NCBI RefSeq assembly: GCF_003432075.1
Contig: NZ_QWBU01000013.1
Coordinates: 30,121-94,120, forward strand
Direction: 5' to 3'
DNA length: 64,000 nt
Source: Shinella sp. WSJ-2
Lineage (GTDB): Bacteria; Pseudomonadota; Alphaproteobacteria; Rhizobiales; Rhizobiaceae
Shown: in pieces, positions 15,867 to 24,092 of the stretch
Layout of the letters: each line of letters starts with the position of its first letter
Numbering within the stretch: position 1 is the stretch's first letter
The notes under the pieces: generated by a model
What the model saw: only the letters and a program-made list of their open reading frames with translations
The model's database searches: none
What the model was told of the DNA's origin: nothing
Program-made: the position numbers and the translations under genes

Positions 15867-17081
15867 TCAGGCGACGGCGCGGGCCAGCGCACAGCGCGAC
15901 CATAGCGAATGCAGCGCGCCGACGAGATGCTCGATATCGGCATCGGTGTGCAGCGGCGTCGGCGTGATGCGCAGGCGCTCGGTCTTGCGCGGCACGGTCG
16001 GGTAGTTGATCGGCTGGACATAGATGCCGAAATTGTCGAGCAGCAGGTCCGAGATCCATTTGCATTTCGAGGCGTCACCGACCATGACCGGCACGATATG
16101 GCTCGGATTCGGCATGTGCGGAATTCCGTTGCGGTGGAGGGCGGCGCGCAGCTTGCGCACGCGCTCCTGATGGGCGAAGCGCTCGATCTGGCTGTCCTTG
16201 AGATGACGGATCGAGGCGAGCGCGCCGGCGGCAAGTGCCGGCGGGAGCGAGGTCGTGAAGATGAAGCCCGAGGCGAAAGACCGGACGAAATCGCAGAGCG
16301 CCGTGGAGGCTGCGATATAGCCGCCCATCACGCCGAAGGCCTTGGCGAGCGTGCCCTCGATGACTGTCAGGCGGTGCATCAGGCCTTCGCGTTCGGCAAT
16401 GCCGCCGCCGCGCGGACCGTACATGCCGACGGCATGGACTTCGTCGAGATAGGTCATCGCGCCGTATTTGTCGGCGAGGTCGCAGATATCCTTGATGGGG
16501 GCGATATCGCCGTCCATCGAATAGACCGATTCGAAGGCGATCAGCTTCGGCGCCTTCGGGTCGGCGGCGGCGAGCTTGGTTTCGAGGTCTCGGAGGTCGT
16601 TGTGCTTCCAGATCACGCGCTCGCACTTGGAGTGGCGAATGCCCTCGATCATCGAAGCGTGATTGCCGGCATCCGAAAAACAGATGAGGCCGGGGATCTT
16701 CGAACAGAGCGTGCCAAGCGCCGCCCAGTTGGACACGTAGCCGGAGGTGAAGAGCAGGGCGGATTCCTTGCCGTGCAGGTCGGCCAGTTCCTGCTCAAGC
16801 AGGACATGGTAGTGGTTGGTGCCGGAAATGTTGCGGGTGCCACCGGCACCGGCGCCACACTGGTCGATGGCGAGCTTCATCGCCTCGGTCACCTTGGGGT
16901 TCTGGCCCATGCCGAGATAATCGTTGGAACACCAGACGGTGACGTCCTTCGGGCCTTCGGCCGTGTAACGGGTCGCCTTGGGGAAGTTCCCCTTCTGGCG
17001 CTCCAGATCGGCGAACACGCGATAGCGGCCTTCCTGATGCAGGCCATCCAGCTCGTTCTTGAAGAAAGTCTCGAAGTCCAT
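15867..17081 (-). CDS. hemA: 5-aminolevulinate synthase (Shemin pathway)
   Basis: ALAS condenses succinyl-CoA and glycine to 5-aminolevulinate with pyridoxal phosphate, the first step of tetrapyrrole synthesis in alphaproteobacteria. The 404-residue length matches rhizobial ALAS. Signatures are [17 protein letters not shown] at the N-terminus, the substrate region [28 protein letters not shown] and the PLP lysine in [13 protein letters not shown] (about residue 245). The ATG at 17081 is chosen because AGGAGA lies seven bases upstream and the family N-terminus begins there. An ATG at 17117 adds 12 alien residues. The promoter has an FNR/FixK box at 17244-17257, pointing to induction at low oxygen. 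Confidence 0.96.
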   Translation of the reverse strand: MDFETFFKNELDGLHQEGRYRVFADLERQKGNFPKATRYTAEGPKDVTVWCSNDYLGMGQNPKVTEAMKLAIDQCGAGAGGTRNISGTNHYHVLLEQELADLHGKESALLFTSGYVSNWAALGTLCSKIPGLICFSDAGNHASMIEGIRHSKCERVIWKHNDLRDLETKLAAADPKAPKLIAFESVYSMDGDIAPIKDICDLADKYGAMTYLDEVHAVGMYGPRGGGIAEREGLMHRLTVIEGTLAKAFGVMGGYIAASTALCDFVRSFASGFIFTTSLPPALAAGALASIRHLKDSQIERFAHQERVRKLRAALHRNGIPHMPNPSHIVPVMVGDASKCKWISDLLLDNFGIYVQPINYPTVPRKTERLRITPTPLHTDADIEHLVGALHSLWSRCALARAVA

Positions 17082-17243
17082 CCAGAGTCTCCTGTCCGGC
17101 GAAAACCCGGACATCATCGTCGTTGGCGGTCGTTCAATCGGCTACACCCGAGGCCGTTTCGCTGCAACGACATCCGCTGCGGCAAATCGGCGCCACCTTT
17201 GAACCGTTCCAATGTATGTTAGGGGCCCAAAGGCCATTTCCTG

Positions 17244-17257
17244 TTGATGCATGTCAA
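17244..17257 (-). promoter_or_regulatory. FNR/FixK-type box (anaerobox) upstream of hemA
   Basis: TTGAT-GCAT-GTCAA matches the TTGAY-N4-RTCAA consensus at every fixed position. On the minus strand a -10-like TAACAT (17215-17220) has its centre 33 bases from the centre of the box, as expected for a class II site centred near -41.5, with a start near 17209 and a leader of about 128 bases. The only gene it can serve is hemA. Confidence 0.75.
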
Positions 17258-17266
17258 GTCTGCACG

Positions 17267-17294
17267 AAAAAAGGACGGTCTCAACCGCCCTTTT
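17267..17294 (-). terminator. intrinsic terminator of the coxSLM operon
   Basis: On the minus strand GGGCGGT and ACCGTCC pair over a TGAG loop, with one G-T wobble, preceded by AAAA and followed by a run of seven T. It lies about 30 bases after the coxM stop and just ahead of the hemA FNR/FixK box, so it insulates hemA from the cox operon. Confidence 0.8.
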
Positions 17295-17325
17295 AATCGA
17301 ACCAGTTTCAGGTTTTTGGTGGAAA

Positions 17326-18123
17326 TCAGGCGGCCGCGACCGCGCGCTTGGCCATGACTTTCACGAGGTTTGCTCGGTACTCGGCGCTGCCGTGGAGATC
17401 AGAGAGCAGATCGGAAGCATCGACATCGACGCCTGCGGCCGAATCCACCGACCAATTGGCGGCAAGCGCCGCTTCAAGGCCGGCATGACGGAAGACGCCG
17501 TTCGAACCGGCACCCGTCACTGCCACCCGCACGGTGCCATCCCCCGTCTTCGCGACGAAAACGCCGGCCATGGCGTAACGAGAGGCCGGGTTGGGGAACT
17601 TCGAATAACCTGCCTTGGCCGGCGCGTCGAAGGTGACGGCGACGACGATCTCGCCAGCTTCGAGCGCGGTTTCGAATAGGCCGGTGAAGAACTCCTCGGC
17701 GGGGATTTCCCTTATATTCGTGATGATCGTCGCGCCCAGCGCCAGCATGGCGGAGGGATAGTCGGCCGCCGGGTCGTTGTTGGCGATGGAGCCGCCGATC
17801 GTGCCCATATGGCGGACATGCGGGTCGCCGATATGGGCGGCGAGGTGAGAGATCGCCCGGCAGACTACCTTCAGTTCGGTGGAGGTGGAGACCTCGTAAT
17901 GCGTGGTGGCCGCGCCGATGCGCACGCGACTGCCGTTGACGGAGATGCCTTTCATTTCGGCGATGTGCCTGAGATCCACGAGATCCGAAGGCGCGGCGAG
18001 CCGCTGCTTCATGGTCGGGATCAGCGTCATGCCGCCGGAGACGTATTTCGCCTCGTCGGAGGCGGACTGCAGCCTGACGGCGTCGGCGACCGAGGCGGCG
18101 CGGTGATAGTTCGTTGCGTACAT
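17326..18123 (-). CDS. coxM: CO dehydrogenase-type molybdenum hydroxylase, FAD-binding medium subunit
   Basis: A 265-residue flavoprotein subunit of an aerobic CO-dehydrogenase/xanthine-oxidase-type enzyme, passing electrons from the Fe-S subunit to the acceptor. The N-terminus YATNYHRAASVADAVRL, the FAD-binding KYVSGGMTLIPTMKQR and GTIGGSIANNDPAADYPSA segments and the C-terminal CODH_FAD_C domain are typical. It is the last gene of the coxS-coxL-coxM operon, with a terminator about 30 bases downstream. Membrane segments are absent. See coxL for the substrate question. Confidence 0.88.
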   Translation of the reverse strand: MYATNYHRAASVADAVRLQSASDEAKYVSGGMTLIPTMKQRLAAPSDLVDLRHIAEMKGISVNGSRVRIGAATTHYEVSTSTELKVVCRAISHLAAHIGDPHVRHMGTIGGSIANNDPAADYPSAMLALGATIITNIREIPAEEFFTGLFETALEAGEIVVAVTFDAPAKAGYSKFPNPASRYAMAGVFVAKTGDGTVRVAVTGAGSNGVFRHAGLEAALAANWSVDSAAGVDVDASDLLSDLHGSAEYRANLVKVMAKRAVAAA

Positions 18124-18135
18124 GGCGTCCTCCCG

Positions 18136-20493
18136 TCAGTTTGCTGCTGCCCGTGCCGCCGCCCAGACCTTCTGGGGCGTTGCCGGCATGTCGAGGTCGT
18201 TGTTGCTGATGGCGTCGGTGATGGCGTTCATCAGCGCCGGCGGCGAGCCGATGGCGCCCGCCTCGCCGCAGCCCTTGATGCCAAGCGGATTGTTCGGGCA
18301 GGGTGTGATCTGATGCGAGACCTGGAAGGACGGCAGGTCGTCGGCGCGCGGCATGGTGTAGTCCATGTAGCTTGCTGTCAGCAGCTGCCCGGTTTCCGGG
18401 TCGTAATGCACGCCTTCCAGCAGTGCCTGGCCGATGCCTTGCGCGATGCCGCCATGCACTTGGCCCTCGACGATCATCGGGTTGATGATGTTGCCGAAGT
18501 CGTCGGCGGCGACGAATTGGATGATCTTCGTTTTCCCGGTGTCCGGATCGACCTCAACCTCAGCGATGTAGCAGCCGGCCGGGAAGGTGAAGTTGGCCGG
18601 ATCGTAGAAGGCGCCTTCCTTGAGGCCCGGCTCCATGCCGGATGGCAGGTTGTGGGCGGTATAGGCGGCGAGTGCCATCTGGAACCAAGGGACCGATTTG
18701 TCGGTGCCGGCGACTTTCAACGCGCCGTTCTCGATGACGATGTCGCTCTCGTCGGCCTCCATCAGATGGGCGGCGATCTTTTTGGCTTTCGCCTCCACTT
18801 TGTCGAGCGCCTTGACGACGGCGGACATGCCGACGGCGCCGGAGCGCGAGCCGTAGGTGCCCATGCCCATCTGCACCTTGTCGGTATCGCCGTGCACGAT
18901 GGAGACGCTGTCGAGCGGCACGCCGAAGCGGTCGGCGACGAGCTGGGCAAAGGTCGTCTCATGGCCCTGGCCGTGGCTGTGCGAGCCGGTCAGCACCTCG
19001 ACGGTGCCGACGGCATTGACGCGCACCTCCGCCGATTCCCAGAGGCCCACACCGGCGCCGAGCGAGCCGACCGCCGCCGACGGCGCGATGCCGCAGGCCT
19101 CGATGTAACAGCTCATGCCGATGCCGCGCTTCATGCCGCGGCTTGCCGCTTCCGCCTTGCGGGCCGGGAAACCGGCCCAGTCGGCGGCCTGCATCGCCGC
19201 TTCCAGCGAGGCTTCATAATCGCCGGCATCATAGTTCATGATGACGGGCGTCTGGTGCGGGAAGCTGCGGATGAAGTTGATGCGGCGCAGCTCCGCCGGT
19301 GAGACGCCGAGCTCACGTGCCGCCGTCTCCATGGTGCGTTCGAGCAGATAGGTTGCTTCCGGCCGGCCGGCGCCGCGATAGGCATCGACGGCGACCGTGT
19401 TGGTATAGACGGCGCGCACATTGGCGTGGATGGCCGGGAAGTTATACTGGCCGGAGAGCAGCGTCGCATAGAGATAGGTCGGCACGGCCGAGGAGAACAG
19501 CGACATATAGGCGCCGAAATTGGCGATCGTATCGACCTTCAGCGCCGTGACGCGGTTGTTGGCGTCGAAGGCCATTTTCACGGTCGAGACGTGGTCGCGG
19601 CCATGGGCATCCGTCAGGAAGGCTTCTGTGCGGTCGCTGGTCCACTTCACCGGCACACCGGTGCGTTTGGAGGCCCAGAGGCAGACGATCTCCTCCGGGT
19701 AGATATAGATCTTCGAGCCGAAGCCGCCGCCGACATCCGGCGCGATGACGCGCAGCTTGTTTTCAGGTGCTACATTGTAGAAGGCGCTCATGACGAGGCG
19801 CGCGACATGCGGGTTCTGGCTCGTCGTGTAGCAGGTGTAGTGGTCCTCGGCGGAATCGTAGATGCCGAGCGCTGCGCGCGGCTCCATCGGGTTCGGCGCA
19901 AGCCGGTTGTTGACGATCTTCATTTCCGTGACATGGGCGGCGGACGCGATGGCCGCATCGACGGCGGAACCGTCGCCGATCTCCCAGTCGTAGATCAGGT
20001 TGCCGGGCGCTTCCGGATGCAGCTGCGGCTGGCCGGCCTCGAGTGCCTTTACCGCATCGGTGACGGCGGGCAGCACGTCATATTCGACGACGACGGCTTC
20101 AGCGGCGTCGCGCGCCTCGCCCATCGTATCGGCGACCACGACGGCGACGGCATCGCCGACATAGCGCACCGTATCATGGGCAATCGGCCGCCAGGCGCCC
20201 ATCTTCATCGGCGAGCCGTCCTTGGAATGGATCATCCAGCCGCAGATCAGGTTGCCGATGCCGTCGTCAAGCATCTGTTTGCCGTTGAGCACGCCGATGA
20301 CGCCGGGCATGTCCTCGGCCGCCGACGTGTCGATGCTCCTGATCTTCGCATGCGCGTGCGGCGAGCGCACGAATGCGGCGTAGCGCATGCCGGGCACGGA
20401 CATGTCGTCCGTATATTTGCCCTGGCCCATGAGAAACCGCTTGTCTTCCTTTCGCGCAACGCGCGCGCCGATGCCTTCGACACCCATTTTCAT
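18136..20493 (-). CDS. coxL: form II CO dehydrogenase-like large (molybdenum) subunit
   Basis: The 785-residue catalytic subunit of the xanthine-oxidase family, holding molybdopterin cytosine dinucleotide. The active-site loop reads AYRGAGRPEA, which defines form II (putative) CO dehydrogenases. Form I enzymes with proven CO oxidation carry AYXCSFR. The S-L-M gene order also fits form II. Other signatures are DVGGGFGSKIYIYPEE, GSHSHGQGHETTFAQ and GCGEAGAIGSPPALMNA near the C-terminus. The true substrate may not be CO. Form II enzymes in other bacteria are poorly characterised and may act on other small heterocycles or aldehydes. No maturation genes (coxD/E/F/G) are adjacent. Confidence 0.88.
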   Translation of the reverse strand: MKMGVEGIGARVARKEDKRFLMGQGKYTDDMSVPGMRYAAFVRSPHAHAKIRSIDTSAAEDMPGVIGVLNGKQMLDDGIGNLICGWMIHSKDGSPMKMGAWRPIAHDTVRYVGDAVAVVVADTMGEARDAAEAVVVEYDVLPAVTDAVKALEAGQPQLHPEAPGNLIYDWEIGDGSAVDAAIASAAHVTEMKIVNNRLAPNPMEPRAALGIYDSAEDHYTCYTTSQNPHVARLVMSAFYNVAPENKLRVIAPDVGGGFGSKIYIYPEEIVCLWASKRTGVPVKWTSDRTEAFLTDAHGRDHVSTVKMAFDANNRVTALKVDTIANFGAYMSLFSSAVPTYLYATLLSGQYNFPAIHANVRAVYTNTVAVDAYRGAGRPEATYLLERTMETAARELGVSPAELRRINFIRSFPHQTPVIMNYDAGDYEASLEAAMQAADWAGFPARKAEAASRGMKRGIGMSCYIEACGIAPSAAVGSLGAGVGLWESAEVRVNAVGTVEVLTGSHSHGQGHETTFAQLVADRFGVPLDSVSIVHGDTDKVQMGMGTYGSRSGAVGMSAVVKALDKVEAKAKKIAAHLMEADESDIVIENGALKVAGTDKSVPWFQMALAAYTAHNLPSGMEPGLKEGAFYDPANFTFPAGCYIAEVEVDPDTGKTKIIQFVAADDFGNIINPMIVEGQVHGGIAQGIGQALLEGVHYDPETGQLLTASYMDYTMPRADDLPSFQVSHQITPCPNNPLGIKGCGEAGAIGSPPALMNAITDAISNNDLDMPATPQKVWAAARAAAN

Positions 20494-20586
20494 CTCCTCC
20501 AGAGATATCGATCGCGTGACATGCTGAAGGCGGTCAGCCGGGCGAGCGTAAAATAATCGCAGCCGCTGGCAGGACCGCCGTCGGCG

Positions 20587-21078
20587 TTATTCCGCAGCCT
20601 GACGTTCTGCCGCGCCCATTTCCTCGGCGGCGGCAAGGATGGCTTTGACGATATTATGGTAGCCGGTGCATCGACAGATATTGCCTTCCAGGTTTTCCCG
20701 GACGGTCTGCTCGTCGAGTTTGGCGCCATAGCGGTTGATCATGTCGACGGCTGTCATCACCATGCCGGGCGTACAGAAGCCGCATTGCAGGCCGTGATGG
20801 GCCTTGAAGGCCGCCTGCACCGGATGCAGTTCGCCGTTCGCGGCAAGGCCCTCGATGGTGAGGATGTCGGCGCCAGCGGCTTGGGCCGCGAGGATGGAAC
20901 AGCTTTTCACGGCCTTGCCGTCCATATGCACGACACAGGCGCCGCACTGGGACGTATCGCAGCCGACATGGGTTCCGGTGAGGCTGAGGGTGTCGCGCAG
21001 GAAGTGCACGAGAAGGGTGCGGTCTTCGCACTCCTTGCTCACCTTCCGGCCGTTGACGGTCATTGCCACTTTCGCCAT
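20587..21078 (-). CDS. coxS: CO dehydrogenase-type [2Fe-2S] small subunit
   Basis: A 163-residue iron-sulfur subunit. The plant-ferredoxin-like cluster ligands are C40, C45, C48 and C60 ([14 protein letters not shown]...KSC), and the second [2Fe-2S] cluster uses CGFCTPGM and CRCTGYHNI. It relays electrons from the molybdenum site to FAD in CoxM. The ATG at 21078 has a strong GGGAGG site seven bases upstream, and the longer reading to 21252 is non-family. It is the first gene of the operon. coxL begins 93 bases downstream. No signal peptide, so the complex is cytosolic. Confidence 0.93.
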   Translation of the reverse strand: MAKVAMTVNGRKVSKECEDRTLLVHFLRDTLSLTGTHVGCDTSQCGACVVHMDGKAVKSCSILAAQAAGADILTIEGLAANGELHPVQAAFKAHHGLQCGFCTPGMVMTAVDMINRYGAKLDEQTVRENLEGNICRCTGYHNIVKAILAAAEEMGAAERQAAE

Positions 21079-21536
21079 TCGTTCCTCCCTGGCGGTTGCA
21101 GAGCCGCTGGGCCGATCGATCCGAGTGTGCATGCAGCGGGCGTCGTCGCGACGCGGGCGTGGGATCAAACGAAACCAGCATTCAATTCGCGTGCATTTCA
21201 TTACGGCGAGATGTCGCGCGGGGTTCTCCTCCCGTCGGCGCGGCACCAACAATCATATCATTTGACTTTTTGCGGCGGGGATCAACCGGTACTTTCAGGG
21301 TAAATCGAAATTTCTCGTGACCGGATGTGTTTGATGGGTCAAACAAACGAAACGGAAACGCTGTTTATTCGCACAACAAAAAAATAGTTTAGTCCCATGG
21401 ACTTCCCGGATTCCGGCTATATTTTGAACTTCGGACAGACCTGACCGTGCAAGACGGCGGCGTGTGTTGCGTAACGTAAGAAGGGGATAGTGCGGATCCG
21501 AAAACGGGGCGCATCTCAACTTTGGAGAACATCTTC
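21079..21536. other. 458-base gene-free region between coxS and the glycine-zipper gene
   Basis: This gap must hold the divergent promoters of coxS (minus) and the lipoprotein gene (plus). I see no credible ORF. It contains a 14-base palindrome TTTGA-TGGG-TCAAA (21330-21343), an A-rich stretch with AAAAAAA near 21380, a TATATT near 21418, and CGTAACGTAAG at 21470-21480, an 11-mer repeated upstream of the chemoreceptor gene at 31775. No clear -35/-10 pair was found. Confidence 0.6.
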
Positions 21537-21800
21537 ATGAAGAAAGTCATTGCGCTCGTCCTGGTCGGTCTGGCCGTCGCCAGCTGCACGCAGACGGAAA
21601 AGGGTGCAGGCATCGGCGCCGTCTCCGGCGCGATCATCGGTGGCGCGATCACCGGTGACGTCCGCGGCGCTGCCGTGGGTGCTGCCATCGGTGGTGTTTC
21701 TGGCGCTGTGATCGGCTCCGTCGCCGAACAGCCCGGCCAGTGCTACTACCGCGACCGCTACGGCCGTCGCTATATCGACCGCTGCCCGTCGGGTTACTGA
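21537..21800 (+). CDS. glycine-zipper lipoprotein
   Basis: An 87-residue small outer-membrane-type lipoprotein. The lipobox is LAVASC with the lipidated Cys at about residue 16. The middle is a glycine zipper of GxxxG-spaced helices (GAGIGAVSGAIIGGAITG and GAAVGAAIGGVSGAVIG), which pack tightly in membranes. The tail QCYYRDRYGRRYIDRCPSGY has two Cys. ATG 21537 is chosen: GGAG lies ten bases upstream, and a TTG at 21522 would push the lipobox inward. The gene has its own terminator. Similar proteins are common in Rhizobiales, often stress-linked, without a defined role. Confidence 0.82.
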   Translation: MKKVIALVLVGLAVASCTQTEKGAGIGAVSGAIIGGAITGDVRGAAVGAAIGGVSGAVIGSVAEQPGQCYYRDRYGRRYIDRCPSGY

Positions 21801-21825
21801 TACCCGTAAGCTGCAACTCTTGAGA

Positions 21826-21851
21826 AGCCCCGGATCGTCTCCGGGGCTTTT
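21826..21851 (+). terminator. intrinsic terminator after glycine-zipper gene
   Basis: AGCCCCGGA pairs with TCCGGGGCT over a five-base loop, followed by TTT and G, about 25 bases after the stop. Confidence 0.8.
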
Positions 21852-21936
21852 GCCTATGCGCGTCGGGATAAAATGCCCTTCGGTGCTTCAAATCCTCTCC
21901 GTCACCGTGTAAAACCGCCGTTAACATTACGGAAAA

Positions 21937-21950
21937 CCTAACGCGTTAGG
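21937..21950. promoter_or_regulatory. perfect 14-base palindrome upstream of tamA
   Basis: CCTAACGCGTTAGG is exactly self-complementary. It lies 116 bases before the tamA ATG. The geometry suits a dimeric regulator's operator. A five-pair hairpin with a CGCG loop followed by GTCTTTT is possible but would make a poor terminator. No known regulator is assigned. Confidence 0.4.
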
Positions 21951-22020
21951 GTCTTTTCCTGCCTGAAAGCTCTGGATGAACCAGGGCGCCTGAAGTCTGT
22001 GACGGAAAGCTGCCGGTCCG

Positions 22021-22042
22021 CCGTAAGCCCCGCACCTTACGG
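22021..22042 (+). other. hairpin in the tamA leader
   Basis: CCGTAAG and CTTACGG pair perfectly across an eight-base loop, 24 bases before the tamA start. The right arm runs straight into GGAGAAAGG, the best purine-rich stretch near the start, so the fold could affect ribosome access. Whether it forms in the RNA is unproven. Confidence 0.35.
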
Positions 22043-22065
22043 AGAAAGGCGACGGATAGCTGCGG

Positions 22066-23988
22066 ATGCGGGATAAAGTGAACCGGCCGGAAAAGAGTTT
22101 TGCGTTTCTGAAAGCTGGCACCGCGCTCGCGGTGGCTGCCGCGTTGGCTGTCGCCCCCCTTTCCGCGTCCTCTGCCTTCGCCTTTGAAATCTTCGGCATG
22201 AAGTTCTTCGAGAGCGAGGAAGATACGGCCGAGGTCATAGATCCCGTCAATTATACGCTGACGCTCAATCCCGGCACGGACGACGGCGAACTCAAGGACG
22301 CGATCGAGAATACCGCGCTGCTGAAGCAGGACGAAGGCAAGCCGGTCTCGGGCGATCTCGGCCTCGTCATCAAGGCGCGCGACGACCGCGACCGCATCCT
22401 CGCTGCTCTGTATGAAAAGGCCCGTTACGGCGGCGTGGTAAAGGTAACGGTCGATGGACAGGACCTCGATCAGCTGCCGCCCAATCCGGAATTTCCTGAT
22501 CGCGGCGCCATTCCCGTTACGATAACCGTCGAGCCCGGCCCGGTCTTCACCTTTGGTGATATTGTCTTTTCCGGCGATGCCGAGGGACGCAATGCGGCCG
22601 ACTATGGTCTCGTGCCCGGCGCTCGCGCGGATTCCACCATTATCCTGAAGGCCGGCGAGAAAATGGTCGTCGATCTCAAGGCTGAAGGCCGGCCGCTCGC
22701 CAAGCTTACCGAGCGGAACGCGACGGCTGACCACAAGACGCAGACAGTCGATGTGGTGATCGCTGCCGAAGGCGGGCCGGTCGCGCCTGTCGGTGAGGTC
22801 GGTGTGACCGGCACCAAGACGGTCGATGCGGATTTCGTGCAGCGCTATTCGCGCATCAATGCCGGCCAGCCCTATTCGCCGGAAGCGCTCAACAAGGCAG
22901 CCGAACGGCTGCGCACGCTCGGCGTCTTCTCCAGCGTCACAATCCGCGAGGCTGACAAGCTGGCGCCGGACGGATCGCTGCCGATGACCATCGAGGTCTC
23001 GGAAGGCAAACATCGGTATTTCGGCGTCGGTGCGCAGGTGTCGAACACGGATGGTCTCGGCCTTCAGGGCTATTGGGGCCATCGCAATCTGTTCGGTCAG
23101 GCTGAGTCCCTGCGCATCGAAGGTTCGGTCAGCCGCATCGGCCAGTCCGCGCTCGGCGACATGGATTATTCGACCGCCATCCTGTTTTCCAAGCCCGGCG
23201 CGTTTGGCCCGGCCTCGACCTTCAATGCGAGCCTCAAGGCCTCAATCGTCGATCCCGATGCTTACAAGGCGTTCACCACGACGGCCGCGGCCGGCGTCAG
23301 CGTGGAACTGTCCGACCAGGATACGGTGAGCGCCGGCGGCGAGGTAATGTGGAGCGATGTCGAGGACGCCTTCGGCAAGAACAAATATCTGACGGCTGCA
23401 ATCCCGATCGAATATGTCCGCGACACGCGCGACGACAAGCTGAACCCGACCGAAGGCTACCGCGCGCTGATCAACGCCAAGCCTAGCTACGAATTCAACC
23501 GCGGCACGGTCTTCTCCAGCTTCGAGGGCGCCATTACCGGCTATCAGGCACTGGGCGAGGAGAAGCGTTTTGTGCTTGCCGGCAAGTTAGCGGCCGGCAC
23601 AATCATCGGCGGCAACGAGCTCTCCGATATCCCCGCGACGCGTCGCTTCTTCCTCGGCGGCGGCGGAACGGTGCGCGGCTATGGCTATCAGGAAATCTCG
23701 CCTCGGAACGGCAAGGGCAAGCTCCTCGGCGGCCGGTCCTATGTTTCGGCTTCTGCCGAAGCCCGCATCGGGATTACGGAGACGATCGGCCTTGTACCAT
23801 TCCTCGACGTCGGCACGGTCTCGACCGATGAAGTGCCTGACTTCAAGGATATACGGGCGGGCGCCGGTATCGGCCTGCGCTATGCCACGCCCTTCGGGCC
23901 GCTTCGCCTCGACGTGGCGGTGCCGCTCAAGAAATATGATGGCGGCACCTCTTTCGGGGTCTATGCCGGCATTGGCCAGTCGTTCTGA
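22066..23988 (+). CDS. tamA: translocation and assembly module outer-membrane protein TamA
   Basis: An Omp85-family outer membrane barrel of 640 residues that works with TamB to help insert outer-membrane proteins and move lipids across the periplasm. The signal peptide (about residues 14-43, AVAAALAVAPLSASSAFA) precedes POTRA domains (about 65-300), including VKVTVDGQDLDQLP and VGVTGTKTVDADFVQRYSRI, then a C-terminal 16-strand barrel starting near YFGVGAQVSNTDGLGLQGYWGHRNLFG. The conserved GGGGTVRGYGYQE loop (the VRGY motif) is present, as is a final aromatic Phe (IGQSF). The in-frame TAG at 22057 forces the start at or after 22066. tamB follows 104 bases downstream. Confidence 0.92.
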   Translation: MRDKVNRPEKSFAFLKAGTALAVAAALAVAPLSASSAFAFEIFGMKFFESEEDTAEVIDPVNYTLTLNPGTDDGELKDAIENTALLKQDEGKPVSGDLGLVIKARDDRDRILAALYEKARYGGVVKVTVDGQDLDQLPPNPEFPDRGAIPVTITVEPGPVFTFGDIVFSGDAEGRNAADYGLVPGARADSTIILKAGEKMVVDLKAEGRPLAKLTERNATADHKTQTVDVVIAAEGGPVAPVGEVGVTGTKTVDADFVQRYSRINAGQPYSPEALNKAAERLRTLGVFSSVTIREADKLAPDGSLPMTIEVSEGKHRYFGVGAQVSNTDGLGLQGYWGHRNLFGQAESLRIEGSVSRIGQSALGDMDYSTAILFSKPGAFGPASTFNASLKASIVDPDAYKAFTTTAAAGVSVELSDQDTVSAGGEVMWSDVEDAFGKNKYLTAAIPIEYVRDTRDDKLNPTEGYRALINAKPSYEFNRGTVFSSFEGAITGYQALGEEKRFVLAGKLAAGTIIGGNELSDIPATRRFFLGGGGTVRGYGYQEISPRNGKGKLLGGRSYVSASAEARIGITETIGLVPFLDVGTVSTDEVPDFKDIRAGAGIGLRYATPFGPLRLDVAVPLKKYDGGTSFGVYAGIGQSF

Positions 23989-24092
23989 CGGCCGCCCGAA
24001 TTTCTGTCTAGACTCTTGATCGGCCGGGCGATTCGGATTCAAGACGGACATGAGCGATTCTTTGCGCTCCCCGCACGCGAAATGGATGAAGC

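Noticed and set aside
21330..21343. TTTGA-TGGG-TCAAA as a second FNR/FixK box.
   Set aside because: The half-sites are TTTGA and TCAAA, not TTGAT and ATCAA; the inner TTGAT-GTCAA pair has only two bases between, so it fails the spacing of the family.
21937..21956. CCTAACGCGTTAGG plus GTCTTTT as a terminator of the glycine-zipper gene.
   Set aside because: That gene already has a strong terminator at 21826-21851, and the stem here is only five pairs.
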